Of a stretch of DNA of 64,000 nt, positions 51,882 to 64,000 are shown one piece after another. Origin of the DNA: Amphimedon queenslandica (taxonomy: Eukaryota > Porifera > Demospongiae > Haplosclerida > Niphatidae); NCBI RefSeq assembly GCF_000090795.2, contig NW_003546244.1:978970-1042969 (forward strand), written 5' to 3'. Within the stretch, counting starts at the first letter, position 1. The number at the start of each line of letters is the position of its first letter. The translations under genes and the position numbers were made by a program. The notes beneath the pieces are model-generated. The model saw only the letters and a list, made by a program, of their open reading frames with translations. It did no database searches and was not told where the DNA came from.

Positions 51882-54326
51882 GGGAAGGGAGGTAAGGGAT
51901 TATTGTCTAATTATAATTCCATGCCTAACTCTAATTCCTACTCACTCATTAAATTTCTTGTATCTAGCCAGAGAGAGGAAGAGTGGAGAGGATAATAGTC
52001 TGTGTGTCATTGGGGAACATGTGTCAATATTGATAGTTGATAAGATATACATTGTACCTGTAATCACTGATATCAATACTCTAGTGTAGATGCTATCATA
52101 CTTGCATGGATAATATGAATGCCATTGAATGGGCAAGCTGACCTTTGTAGTTCATACACATAAATGTACAGTGGATTGTGGATCTCATGTTGTGTATACT
52201 ATTGCTCATTTTTGTCTTTTTCAGTTCCTATTTGTAACAATGCACTAGTTATTTATTATTATTATTATTATTGTTGTTGTTATTTTGTGTAGCATTGTCA
52301 GCGACAGAGCGAGATCGATCGTAAGGTCCCACACACTGGCTGGGATCCTAAAAAATCTAAAGACACCGGAGCTTTAATGGTACAGTATCTTCCTCCTCCT
52401 CTCCCTCTCTCTTTCTTTCGAATTTATTATTTTATTTTATTTTTTTTTATTTATTTTAAATTTTTGTTAGGATCATCATTTGTATCTTGTTGTTCGTAAT
52501 ATTGATCATCAGTTTCCAGAAAACTCAGAACTATTCATGTTCCTGTACGACAGTGTATCCAGGAAACAAGTCAGGTACATGTAAATGAGCTTCTCGTAAA
52601 TATCTTCATTCTGTCATTCTCTCTCTCTCTTTTTAGTGAAAGATTTCTAATTAATGTCCCAAAGGATCGTCCCACTAACGTCATGAAGAGCCATTATTGC
52701 ATTTTTAAGGTTTCATCTTTAATTATTTAATTATCCCCTGTTAATGAGGTTTTATTTTCAATTTAAAAGGACTTAGGTGCCAAAGAAATGCAGTCTGGAA
52801 TCTTCCTAGTCTGTCAAGTCATCAGGAAAGGTACAAGTACTCTAACTTGTCTAGACTTATATACATTATCTACCTACTCCTTCTCCCTATCTCTTGATCA
52901 GGCAAGATGTTACTGGATGATAGAAAGAATGTGTCACATGCTACATTTAGAAGACCTTATGCTGTAGGAGGTGCGTATTCCTTATTGAAAGTATATGATC
53001 CCTCACTTTCCCCATTCTTTCTCTTTAGTACTTGATTTACGTACAGCCCTTGAGGAGACTAACAAGGAGCAGCCTGATGATGATGATGACTATCAAATGA
53101 CCTATACCATGTCACTACAAATATGGTAAATATAAAGAGCCACAGTTCCTACTAGTCCTAATTGATATATCCTTGACTATGAACTTCCTTATTATTAATT
53201 TTAAATTTAGTCTGACACATGAGCAAGACTTTCCAACCCTCCACACATCAATGATCAAGAAGTTGGTCGGCTCGAAGCCATCTAGCACCAAACAGAGCGG
53301 CATATTAATATCAATGCAGCTGAGGTTCATTAGAGGAGACTTCCAACAACTGAAAAATGACTTTCCTTACTTGATCAACAAGAACACGGTCCAAGTGGAT
53401 AAACTAGGATTCCCTGATGTTATACTGCCGGGTAAGCGCAAGGACTTTTGTTGTACCTTTTTATTTTATTTATTACTTGTTTGTTTGTTTGTTTTATTGT
53501 AGGGAAGGATCGTAACGATATATATTTTACGTTGGAGTACGGACAGTATGAGAAAGGGAGCAAGAGAGCCGAGAGGAACGTTGAGGTAGCCATTGCTGTC
53601 TGTGGCAGAGATGGAAGGATAATACCGGTTAGTATTTATAAATTAAAAATATTATTTTAATGAATTAATGTTTATATAAATTAATGCATATGCTGTTCAT
53701 TATATAGAGGTGCATTACTGTTGCTGCTGGTGCTGAGAATGTCAGTGAATATGAATCTTTCATATACTATCACAACAATCTACCAAAATGGCAGGAAACA
53801 ATTAAAGTTAGTGAAACACTAACTCTACCTCACTCGCTCATGCTCTATACTGACTGTGGGCTAGCTCTAGCTCTGTTTATATATTTTTATTTTATTATTA
53901 AAAATTTTGTTATTTTTTATAGTTGGATATTCCATTTGAAGAAATATCTTCGTGTCATCTTAGGATTGGCTTCAGACACGTTGCAAAGAATGAAGGTAAC
54001 ACATATTCACCTTGTTACACTCAATATGAGTCTATTCACATTTAACATTTCAATAAATAAATTATAGTGATATTATCTGTATTATAATTGACCACATTCT
54101 TATTGTCATTGGTAGGTAAGGATAAAATGGAAAAAACGTTTGCATTTGCTCACATGAGAATAATGATGGGTGATGGCGCCATCATTCCTGATGGGACTCA
54201 CGAACTCTTTGTATATAAAGTAATACTTTTAGTATCTTTATAATGTATGTGTAAGTGTATATTGTATGTACAATATAATGTCATCTTAATAATCCTTGAT
54301 TAAATGTGTACTAGCTAGCTCCTCTT

Positions 54327-54357
<31 letters not shown>

Positions 54358-57300
54358 GGCTGATAGCAAGAAGTGGCATGATCCTAAGTATTACTTAGCA
54401 TTTGAGTCAGCTAAAGAGATTTGCATTCAAGGAGTGCTTCCAGCAAAGACATCAGCTCGTGGTAAAACAATATCTACAGTATCAGAAGGTAAGAAATGAT
54501 CTAATGCTGTACAACAATTGATGCTTTCGTGTACATATACGTATAGGGCACTCGGCAGCAAGGAGTGAAAGAGAAACACTCTTTGTATCTACACTGACAT
54601 GCTCAACCAAACTCACTCAAAACGGTTAGAATTGATTAAGAATTACTGTACGTGGTATTTTAATTTTTTGATGAATTTTTAAGGTTAAAAAAAACCTGGC
54701 CAAAGTCCCTTTGGCCAAGTTGCATCAAAAATGTCAAATAGGGAATTCTCCATTTTTATTGAATTTTCTGATACTATAGTGAACATGCTTCAGTTGTTAA
54801 AGTGGAGGTCTCAGCATCCCAGTGACCTCCCAACCATACTCTGCAAGCTTGTCTCAATCAAAGGAGAAGAAATAATAAAGTTTCTGCAAGACATCCTTGA
54901 CAGCCTCTTTAACATACTGGGGAGTAATGAGCAGTACTATGGAGAACCTGTTTTTAATGCATTAGTAAGAGGTTTTTTATTTGATGGCATGTAATTATAT
55001 TATTATTAAAAAAATTTATCTAAGGTTTCCATATTAAATCTACTCTCACATGAAAAGTACAGTCATTTTGTTCCAGTTTTAGATATATACATAACGAAAC
55101 ATTTCTCAGCTGGCCACGTGTACAGGTTAGTGTATAGCCCATCTCTCTTCTTTTTAAATGACTTAATATTAATATAGAACTCTCCTTTGGTATTTTAAAG
55201 AACAACTCAAGAATAGAGATATCACTAAACAAAGCAATTTAACATCACTAGCTGAGGTATGTCATGTACATAGTACTTATACATAATAACATTATACTTA
55301 TAAAATATTCTCCCCCCCCTTATCAGGCCATTGGATTTCTGTTCCATTTCATTGTTCAGTCCTATACCATTATGTCCAAGTAAGTCGATTTAATTAATAC
55401 CTGGGTGACCACACCCACCTGCCCCTCCCATTAATCAGCAGTCAAAAAGACCAGAGGTTTTATCAAGGACTTGATGATTGCTTCATATCAATGTATGAGC
55501 TAATGAGATTACCCGAGAGCAGATTCTGTGGCATACATGCTGTACAGGTAATACATGTACATGTACATGTACATGTACATGTACATGTACATGATGCACG
55601 TGTATACATGTGGGCTTACATGCATATGTACATGTACATTATGTATTTTAATAATATTTTTATTATTTCCAGGCTGCTCTTTTGTGTAACATACCCTCAA
55701 TCCTTCCTCATTTGATTACAGTTTACGACCGGAGGCAAATAGCGTAAGACCACACCCATCATTTATTAACTAGCTCCGCCTTCCTTTTAGTGGTGTTCTT
55801 GCAAAACTGATAGATTCGTCTCAGAACGATCACATCAGTCTACCAGGAGAGAAAATGAACTTCATAATCTCAGTGCTTGATAGCGACATTAAACTATTGG
55901 ACCCACAAGGCAAGAGGGAGAGAGCAAAATAGAAATATTTTAATTTACATTTTTGATGCTTTTTATTTCATTTTACAGAATCAAGGAGCTCTCTGTTGCC
56001 TACTATTATTGGTCATTTGATAAGTCACATGGAGAACAAGATGCCCGAAAACGGATACAGGTCTGACGATCGAGGTAACAGTGGCTGCCTTCTCTGCATA
56101 TCTAAAGTACTTGAGCTGCTTCACTCTGGAGATAAACTAGTAAGAATATATGGCACTGGTAGTTATATTAGTAATAATTATATTGCTTGTTGTAGCACAT
56201 CTCGTTTAGTGATACTGAGATAGCCACACCTCTATTACGTCCCCTCCTGTCACTCTGTGCTAAACTAAAGGACACTAACAACCCGCTGAGGGTGAGTCTA
56301 TTGGTTGAGACTGGGGGTGCATGTTACTGTAAACTGATTCTCTTGTAGGTTCAAGCATACATTAATCTCATTGGTCTGCTTGATGTGATGAGTGACAGTC
56401 ATTACTCCATTTATTTCGATTCTCTGAAGGCAGTGACTGAGAAGGACAAGAGGAACAGTGCTGGGAGAGAGTCCATGCTAAAGGTATTGGTAATTGGAGG
56501 AGAGAGAGAGAGAGAGAGGGAGAGGGAGAGAGTGCAAGAAGGTTAGAAAGGAGCAGGGTTTCCCATGAAGCATGCTCAGTGAGCTAAAGAGCATACAGTA
56601 TGCTTTATGAACTGACAGCAGGACAATGAGGACATGGCTTTTGGAGAAACTTTGAAAATTCATTAAAAATTCAATTTTCATCGGAATCAGCTCAAACTTG
56701 CTACACAACATAAGAACATGTATGTATATCAGAAAAAATTATAAAAATGGAAAATTTTTTCCTAGTCAATTTTGATGAAATTTGGCCAACGCTCCTGTAC
56801 TATAGTACAGGGACTTTAGCTCGATTTTGGAGCAACTTTAAAAATTCATAAAAAATTGAATTTTATCGGAATCATCTCAAACTTGCTACATAGCATAAGA
56901 ACATGTATATGTATCAGAAAAAATTATAAAAATGGAAAATTCTCTCCTAGTCAATTTTGATGAAATTTGGCCAACGCCCCTGTACTATAGTACAGGGTCT
57001 TTGACCCGATTTTGGAGCAACTTTAAAAATTCATTAAAAAATTCAATTTTCATCGGAATCAGCTCAAACTTGCTACACAACATAGGAACATGTATATGTA
57101 TCAGAAAAAAATTATAAAAATGGAAAATTCTCTCCTAGTCAATTTTGACGAAATTCAGCCAAAGTCCCAGTACATGCACTATAATGTGTAGTATAGGACA
57201 TTATTGACATGAGCCTGAGCAGTATGCCAAAATCCTTTGAAGGGAGAGAATGAACATTGATTTGTTGTGTTTAGGAGTTCATAACAAGTCTGCTGGAGGT

Positions 57301-60300
57301 CTTAGAGACTCTGTTTGCTGGCCCAGTCTGCTCTCCTAAATGGGTGTACTTGCTACTGGAACAAAACATGTGAATAATAATAAATAATAATAACAATAAT
57401 AATAATGATGATGATGATGATAATGCTAATAATAATAATAATTATTATTATTATTATTGTTATTATTATATTGACCTGACTTCTTCTTTATATTTCTCTC
57501 TCATTTTTTCCAGTATACTAATGAGAGTAGTTAAGAATATATCTACTACAATGTTCTCGTCTTTCTTTGATGATCGAGACTTTAACCCACAGGTATGTTG
57601 TGCATGTACAAATTATCACAACAGAATTAGTTACATTAATACATGTACTGTACATGTACCACAACATAATTAGATGTAAAATACAAATACAGGTACACGT
57701 ATAGCATGTTTGTAGCAGGTACCAGCAAAGTTAGTCAATTTTATTTCATTTTAGATCTGGGATATATTCTTTGGTACGTGTAAGTCCTTCTCGATACAAA
57801 GGTGTCTGCAGTTGGAGGCTTATTCGGACCTGTTGAGTGCTAAGCTTCTCAGACAGTAGGTTCCCATTTCTCTTCTCCATATTATATTTTTAATTTTGGT
57901 TTATTCATTTATTTATTTTTAATCTTAGGTTTGGTGATGTTCGTGTTAAGATGGCTAAGCAAATGGCTGCTATGTGGGAATTCCTGCAAGAAAAGAAATC
58001 AAACTTCATTCCAAACTTTATAGGAATATTCCTTGAAGTATCACTGCTCAAAGAGAAAGGTATTGATTTTGATATTGAACTTGATTTTGATATTGATCTT
58101 GATTTTTGATTTTTTGATCAGACTTGCGTGAAGTGATGATACCACTCATATTCGACATATTGAAATTCGAACAAAAGTCAAACAGAAACTTTAAAAGAGT
58201 AAGTGAATTAATGTGTAAAAACATGCAACAAAAACTACATCATTTACACATGTAAAGTAAATATAAAGTATACAAGTCAAAATTATTATTTTTTCAGATT
58301 GAAACTGAGATATTTGAGAAGATGGATTTCCTTGTTAGTAAAGGATATGGAGATGAAGCATATAGAGACCTCTTCCATGACTGGTACTATATGACACAGC
58401 ATCAGCCATTACCATATCATCTTAATAATATCTTCTGTAGCATGATTTTACTTTGTAAAGATACTCATGAGCTGAAGGAGTCTGGTGAAGCATTCGTCAA
58501 TACTGTTAGCAGATTGATTGGACTGATACTGGACTATAGGAGAGTGGAGGGGGACAGCAGTCAGAGTGGACAAAGAATGGGCTGCATACTGAACCTACTG
58601 GTAACAGAGAGAGGGGGGAGAGGGGGGAGAAGAGATTTGTAGTACAACTACTTATATATTTTTTGAATTAAAATACAAGTAATTAAGTCCTCATATTACC
58701 TTTGTGTAGAATTTCTACAAAGAAATAGACAGAGAGGAAATATACGTGAGGTATCCATGATCTACTTAATCCGATACATGTACTCATGTTTCCTCTCTCT
58801 CTCTCTCTTCCTTCTCTTGTTCCTCAACAGATACATATACAAGTTAGCTGGACTTCATGAAAGTGATGGGAATTTCGCTGAAGCAGGTCTGACACTGCTG
58901 CTACATGCAAAGACACTAGAGGTAAGAGAGAGAGAGAGAGTGAGGTTGAATTGGTTCTCATTCTAGTGGTCATTGGAATTTGAGCCAGCTGTTGAAGGCA
59001 AGTATCCAGTACACACAGCAAGAGAGAGAAAGGAGATATTGTTTTCAGAATCAATCAGACTATTGGACCAGGGAAAAGTAAGAGTGTCTCTAATCTGTGA
59101 TAATATTTCCTTTCACCCTCTTCCTCCCCTCTCTCTCCCTCTCTCTTTCCTACCTCTCTCTCTCTCCATCTCTCTCCCCCCCTCTCTCCTCTCTCTCTCT
59201 CCAGGCATGGGAGTATGGAATACCATTATGTAAAGAGTTGGCTACAGTATATGAGACTCAGCAATTCAAATATGACAAGCTATCACAAATACTAGTATGT
59301 GCATTGTGCAACAATGTATCTACCAGTACACATGTATTTATGTGTAGTATATTTTGATAAGTACCTTGCACTTTGCTCTCTCTCTCTCTCTCTCTCTCTA
59401 ATTCACACTTTACTAATTTGCACTCTAAACCACTTTACACTTCACACTAATTGCTAATGATACTTTTATTTTTTTTATTTCTTGTAGAGAACTCAAGCTG
59501 ATTTCTTTCACAAGATCATCAATGAGCTGAGAGTTGAAAATGAGTACTTTGTTGTTGGTTATTTTGGTAGAGGATTCCCTCTATTCCTAAGAGTAAGAAC
59601 CGGCTACATTATAACCCCCTACCTTCTCTTTCTCTCAGAATAAGATATTCATTCACAGAGGCCAGCCTTATGAGAGGCTCCAGAACTTCATAAAGAAGCT
59701 TCAAGATGAGTTCGTGACAGCACAGGTAAGTATATTTGTTACTTTTACAAGCATTTACTCTACATCCATTAGGTATACATGAAGCCTGAGCCGCCTAGTG
59801 ATGACATAAAGAACTCTAATGGAATGCGTATCCTAAATCATTTATAATACAATATTAATATTAGTTATATGGCACATGTTGTCATTGTGCTGGAAAAACT
59901 GAGTATACACATCTACTTGTAAAGTATTGTTAATATTTTCTTAACTTGACTCTTGCTCAGATCTGCAAGTCCGTAAGGTTCTTCCCATTCCTGACGAGAG
60001 GGAGGAGTTCAATGGACGACAGATACCTGACAAGATTGCAGAGTTAGTTAACGTCTTATTTTCAATATTATTAAGCAAAGACACGCTCTCTCTACTAGTT
60101 ACTACAAGACTAATGACGTGTGCAAGTTTCGTTTCGACCGACCGTTTCATAAAGGAAAGAAGGACCCAGAGTGTGAATTTGCTGTGAGTTGGAGAGAAAG
60201 GGAGAGAATAATAAAGAGAAATTATGAGAGAGAGAGGAGGGAGGGAAGGAGGACAAGGACACTAGTCAACGTATTCATTGATTTGAACTGTATTTCTCTT

Positions 60301-63300
60301 CTCATTAGACTCTGTGGTTAGAAAGAACATATTACAAGACTGCCAGCAGTTTCCCTGGTGTCATTAACTCTTTTGAAGTGTGTGAGATGAAAACGGTAAG
60401 AAGCAAAGAAGTGGATAAGGAATGAGAGAACATAGGCAGGATGGAGTACAAACTGAAAGATACAATATGCTAACATTTTCATTATATTTGATGCATCCAG
60501 TGCGATTAACTTTGAACTTGTACCTAGACTATAGCTAAAAGAGATCAGAGAGAGAGAGAGAGAGTCCACTACATGTATTTATTGAACTTTGTTTATCCCC
60601 ATAGGATGAGCTAAACCCATTAGCTATAGCTAGAGAGACTGTAAGATCAAAAGTCCAAGAGATACAGAAGATGACTACAGAGCTATCATCAAACTCTCAA
60701 ATGAGTATCAATCCATTAAGTATGCTACTGAAAGGTGTTATCGACGCAGCTGTCATGGGAGGGATCTCAAACTATGACAAGGTAATGGGATTGCATCTCA
60801 TTGTATATATATGTATTTACACATTTCAATTCTTTGATTTTTTCTCTCTCTTTTAGATTTTCTTTCAACCGAAATATATTCAAGACCATCCAGAAGAGAA
60901 AGAGGGAGTTGAAGAACTTCGCTCTCTTATAGTAGAGCAGGTGAGTATAGGCATCTGATATCCTGGCCATTTTAATGTCCAGTTATCGCCATTTAAAAAA
61001 TGAGCCAATTTTTAAAAACTTCCCTGTTATAGCCCATGCTTTTTTCCGAAAAATGGCTCCGAAATCACCCCCCCCCATTTTTATTACATTTTCTGATAGA
61101 TATTGATGTTCTTATGCTGTGTAGAAAGTTTGAGCTGATTCAGACTAAAATTTTTCAAGTTATGACCATTTTTTAAAATGAGCCAATTTCGGAAAGTTAC
61201 CCTGTACTATAGCCCATGCTTTTTTCTGAAAAATGGCTCCGAAATCACTCCCAATTTTTATTACATTTTCTGATACATATTGATGTCCTTATGTTATGTA
61301 GAAAGTTTGAGCTAATTCCGACTAAAATTTTTAAAGTTATGACCATTTTTTAAAATGAGCCAATTTCGGAAAGTTACCTTGTACTTTAGCCCATGCTTTT
61401 TTCCAAAAAATGGCTCCAAAATCACCCCCCATTTTTATTACATTTTCTGATACATATTGATGTCCTTATGCTGTGTAGAAAGTTTGAGCTGATTCCGACT
61501 AAAATTTTTCAAGTTATGACCATTTTTAAGAATGATCCAATTTTGAAAAATTACCCTGTACTATAGCCCATGCTTTTTTCCGAAAAATGGCTCCGAAATC
61601 ACTCCCAATTTTTATTACATTTTCTGATACATATTGATGTGCATTCTATATATTATTAGGTTGAAGTACTGAAGCAGGCGTTAGGGCTTCACGGCCACAG
61701 GGTGTCTACTGACCTGAAGGCTTTTCATCTAGACCTTGAGATTAGATTTGAAACCTTCCAAGACATTGTATTCCCCGAAAGAAGAAAGGTAAGAGAGAGA
61801 GAGAGAGAAAGGTATGAGATATTGAAGGACATTAAAAAGTTAAGTGTATGCATTTGTATTGTATAATACACGTGAGGTATTGAAGTGCATGTACATGTAC
61901 ACTGAAAAGTTAAGTGTATAAAATAATACATAGTGTATGTATATGTACCTATACATGTACACGTATGTGTACTCAATTGACTATAAATTGTATGTGTATT
62001 CTTCATAGACTCCTACTATAGCTCGTAGAGGTACCACTATCACAAGTAGCAGACCATTACCGCCCACTCCTCCTGATGAATCACCACAATTATCACAAAC
62101 AAAGTAAAGCATTAGTAGCACTGATATAGATAATAATAATTATACTTATTAATTTAATTACTGATTGTATTTTAATGATTCTGTTACATTAGGGTGCATG
62201 ACTTGTGTCTATAATTATATTAACGGTTGCATTATGCAATATTATATTATCATACACATGGGTAATTCCGCTAGCTCTGTTACACATAAATGGATTTTCA
62301 CAGAAATGATGCTCTTTCTTCGCTATTTTGATAAGATTAAAACCAGCCATGGCTGCAAATATAATAACAGGAAATAGTGGACGTACATGAAAGATAGGAA
62401 GGACACTTTGACCTGTGTAACGAGTCGTGCTTTAATTATGTAACTTACTTTTAAGAGTTACTTTTAAGACTAATGGATCACGTAATAGATATCAGGAACT
62501 CTAGCACAGCAAAAATAGGAAATTATCTTAGCCTCTAGAATTACAGTGTTTGTGCATTCTTTCAACAATTAAGTTCACGACCCGTATTGTCTGCTACGTG
62601 TGCTAGTGTGTCTGTGTAGCACGTATGATTTAATATCGTCTAGCCCGTGTGAGCATTGCGTTAACTTTGTGTTGGTATTTGTAGCAGCATTGCGTTAACA
62701 AAGTGTTAGTATTGCATCATTTTTGTAAGCCAGCCAGGGTTCATGTAACTGAATGGGAAATTGGAGAAGAATCATTTTACATATTTTAATGAAAATTAAA
62801 TTTCGTGTTTGATTTTTCTTTTTCTCTCTCTCTCTCATAGGACTCCTCACCGTAGACTGACAGGTGGTAATCCAAACAGGGTGTCACAGTTAGTCGAAAA
62901 CAACACGCCAAACCCCAAAGTAAGAAGGAGCAATACCACCAAGGGCCCTCGCTCCTCCATCCTAAGCACAGCCTCTTTCTCCTCTCCTGCATCCTCCCCA
63001 GATAGACAGAGCATCATTGTAGAACCTCCCGCTACTAACAGTTCCTCGAGCATAGGCTCATCACAGAGAGACTCTGGAGTCACTATTGAGGACACAGAGA
63101 TAGAGGAAGACCGGGGTACCTACGAGGTAGTGGATTTCGAGACTCAGCGACACTACCAGGACAAACTCCAGCAATATAACTCAACTCCAAGCAACACACC
63201 GCCCTCTTACCCTTTGACAGGTAACCCTCACCCTCTGGCCCCCACTCCCTCCGGTAGCTCGGCCCCACCCCCTAATTACCCCGCCCCTAAACCAGAGGTG

Positions 63301-64000
63301 ACTTCACATGGATATGCACTCATAGATCCATTGGATGATGATGATGAGTATGATTATGAGAAGGTAAATATCGGGACTAGGAGGATTGATGCTAGGTCTG
63401 GTAGTATTCGTAATCCTGATTTTGCTTCTCCTAATATTCTCCGTGGCTTACCGCCAAAGTCACGCTCTCGCTCCCGTTCTCCTCCTCAAAATGTTGGAAG
63501 AGGTTCTGGCAGTAGGAGCGGTACTAATCCTTCTCCTCTCTCTACCTCTCCCAATGAGGGCCGCATGGGAGTGCTGGACTACCCAAGCCGCCCGACCAAC
63601 AAGTCCCCAAGTCCTGGCAGCCATTCCTCTGGTGGAGGGGAACCTGTTCTTGAAGACCTCCAGTCCGTGAGGGAGAGACTAAGGAGGCAGGCACAGGATT
63701 CAGTGGATTACGAGTGTGGACTAACCAATAAACATCCTACTACCATCCAGCACCAAACCAGTGGTCACGTACCAAGCGCTCAACATGTTCCAAATAATGC
63801 CCATCACACTAGGAGCAACATGTCGTCTGTCTCCTCGTCTAGAAATGAACTGACAATGTCGGGTGGGCCCATTTCTTCCACTCCTCAGTCCTCTTATAGT
63901 CAAAGTGGAGGAGGCGCTAGTTTTAGTACTTATGATCATCTTGATGTCGTTATGGGTGGGGCCAATGATGACCTGGAGGTTGCTGGTATATACAGCTATG
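49100..64000 (+). CDS. DOCK: DOCK1/2/5-type Rac guanine exchange factor, 3' end outside window
   Basis: Cytosolic DOCK-A exchange factor that, with ELMO, activates Rac in migration and engulfment. About 51 exons give 2083 residues to the edge. The start ATG 49100 (MPWENFQGLAA) is chosen because its phase joins the SH3 exons 49850-49933 and 50058-50098 (YHLSLCVGDLVVII, then EGWYRGYLYH) and 50238-50293 (GIFPASYV). The DHR-1/C2 domain spans 53503-54219 (GKDRNDIYFTLEYGQYEKGS, YYHNNLPKWQETIKL). Exon 54780-54964 reads LLKWRS ... FLQDILDSLFNIL. The armadillo-like middle runs to about 58200. DHR-2 spans about 58298-60940 (EIYVRYIYKLAGLHESDGN, NPLSMLLKGVIDAAVMGG with the nucleotide-sensor valine region). 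From 61660 a Ser/Pro/Tyr-rich tail of at least 387 residues stays open to 64000. A GC donor follows 55791-55909. Confidence 0.95.
51842..51878. repeat. (AT)n microsatellite
   Basis: Uninterrupted AT tract in DOCK intron 51277-52292. Confidence 0.95.
54640..54779. repeat. Single diverged family-A unit filling a DOCK intron
   Basis: Intron 54625-54779 is only 155 bases and most of it aligns with a family-A unit: 'gatgaatttttaaggtt', 'gccaaagtccct', 'gggaattctccatttttat', 'ttttctgatac'. The unit's GATAC runs straight into TATAG, the acceptor used for the next exon. Confidence 0.75.
55553..55593. repeat. (TACATG)n palindromic tract
   Basis: About seven perfect ACATGT units immediately after the donor of a DOCK exon (55439-55547). 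The tract is its own reverse complement. Confidence 0.9.
56640..57175. repeat. Array A4: three inverted family-A units in a DOCK intron
   Basis: Intron 56484-57274. Reverse-complement landmarks ACATAAGAACATGTAT lie near 56708, 56893 and 57081 (spacing 185 and 188). Palindromic CCTGTACTATAGTACAGG is seen at unit junctions (for example around 56794-56811). Just before the array, 56565-56630 matches the reverse complement of the flanking module of array A1. Confidence 0.85.
57374..57470. repeat. (AAT)n-(GAT)n-(ATT)n compound microsatellite
   Basis: Compound trinucleotide tract that passes from AAT through GAT to ATT, able to fold back, in a DOCK intron right after the donor at 57370. Confidence 0.9.
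60975..61645. repeat. Array B2: four 177-base tandem units in a DOCK intron
   Basis: GATA(C/G)ATATTGATGTTCTTATG-type landmarks lie at about 61095, 61272, 61449 and 61626, an almost exact 177-base period. Units here are more alike than those of other arrays. The array runs to within 40 bases of the acceptor of the exon at 61660. Confidence 0.9.

Overview
The window looks like nuclear DNA of an early-branching animal, most probably a demosponge of the Amphimedon type; that naming is inference. The basis is AT-rich sequence with very compact, intron-rich genes (many introns of 46-100 bases), neighbours only 100-500 bases apart and often head-to-head, and a holozoan gene set that includes YAP, DOCK180, HDAC6, SEC24, DCAF13, RPS23 and several ROCO, death-domain and NHL proteins. 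Exon models below were built by hand from GT-AG (rarely GC-AG) boundaries and reading-frame continuity. Boundaries may be off by a base or two.

Layout, left to right. 1-6181 (-): ABCB/P-glycoprotein-type full ABC transporter, with NBD2 outside the window. 6664-9225 (+): protein of nine divergent ubiquitin-like domains. 9372-14226 (-): ankyrin-ROC-COR-death protein, like DAPK without its kinase. 14333-15598 (+): beta-propeller-like protein with a SOCS/BC box. 16148-20873 (-): YAP/Yorkie. 21832-22716 (+): unrecognised protein. 23082-28724 (-): SEC24. 28976-32921 (+): death-like domain, coiled coil, filamin and NHL protein. 33185-34467 (+): CYTH protein. 34608-34976 (-): small unrecognised ORF. 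35916-41021 (-): EF-hand plus WD40 protein (WDR49-like) interrupted by an 813-base assembly gap. 41257-44319 (+): HDAC6-like. 44432-45772 (-): DCAF13/Sof1. 45898-47083 (+): ribosomal protein S23. 47192-48127 (-): FERM protein resembling the SNX17 tail without a PX domain. 49100-64000 (+): DOCK1/2/5-type Rac exchange factor, still open at the right edge.

Most genes are unrelated housekeeping or signalling loci packed together, not an operon-like system. Two themes recur. First, ubiquitin and death-fold adaptor modules are frequent: the nine-UBL protein, the ROCO-death protein head-to-head with a propeller-SOCS protein, the death-filamin-NHL protein, and HDAC6 with its ubiquitin-binding zinc finger. 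Second, four divergent promoters share an NRF1-like palindrome (core TGCGCATGCGCA), three of them with nearby CACGTG boxes.

The non-coding space carries long microsatellites, (TACATG)n tracts and seven copies or arrays of two related tandem-repeat families with unit lengths of about 178 and 183-188 bases. These sit in introns or intergenic DNA, and several units carry the 20-base palindrome CCCTGTACTATAGTACAGGG or a close variant. The strongest candidates for undescribed biology are the multi-UBL protein, the propeller-SOCS protein, the death-filamin-NHL protein and this repeat superfamily.
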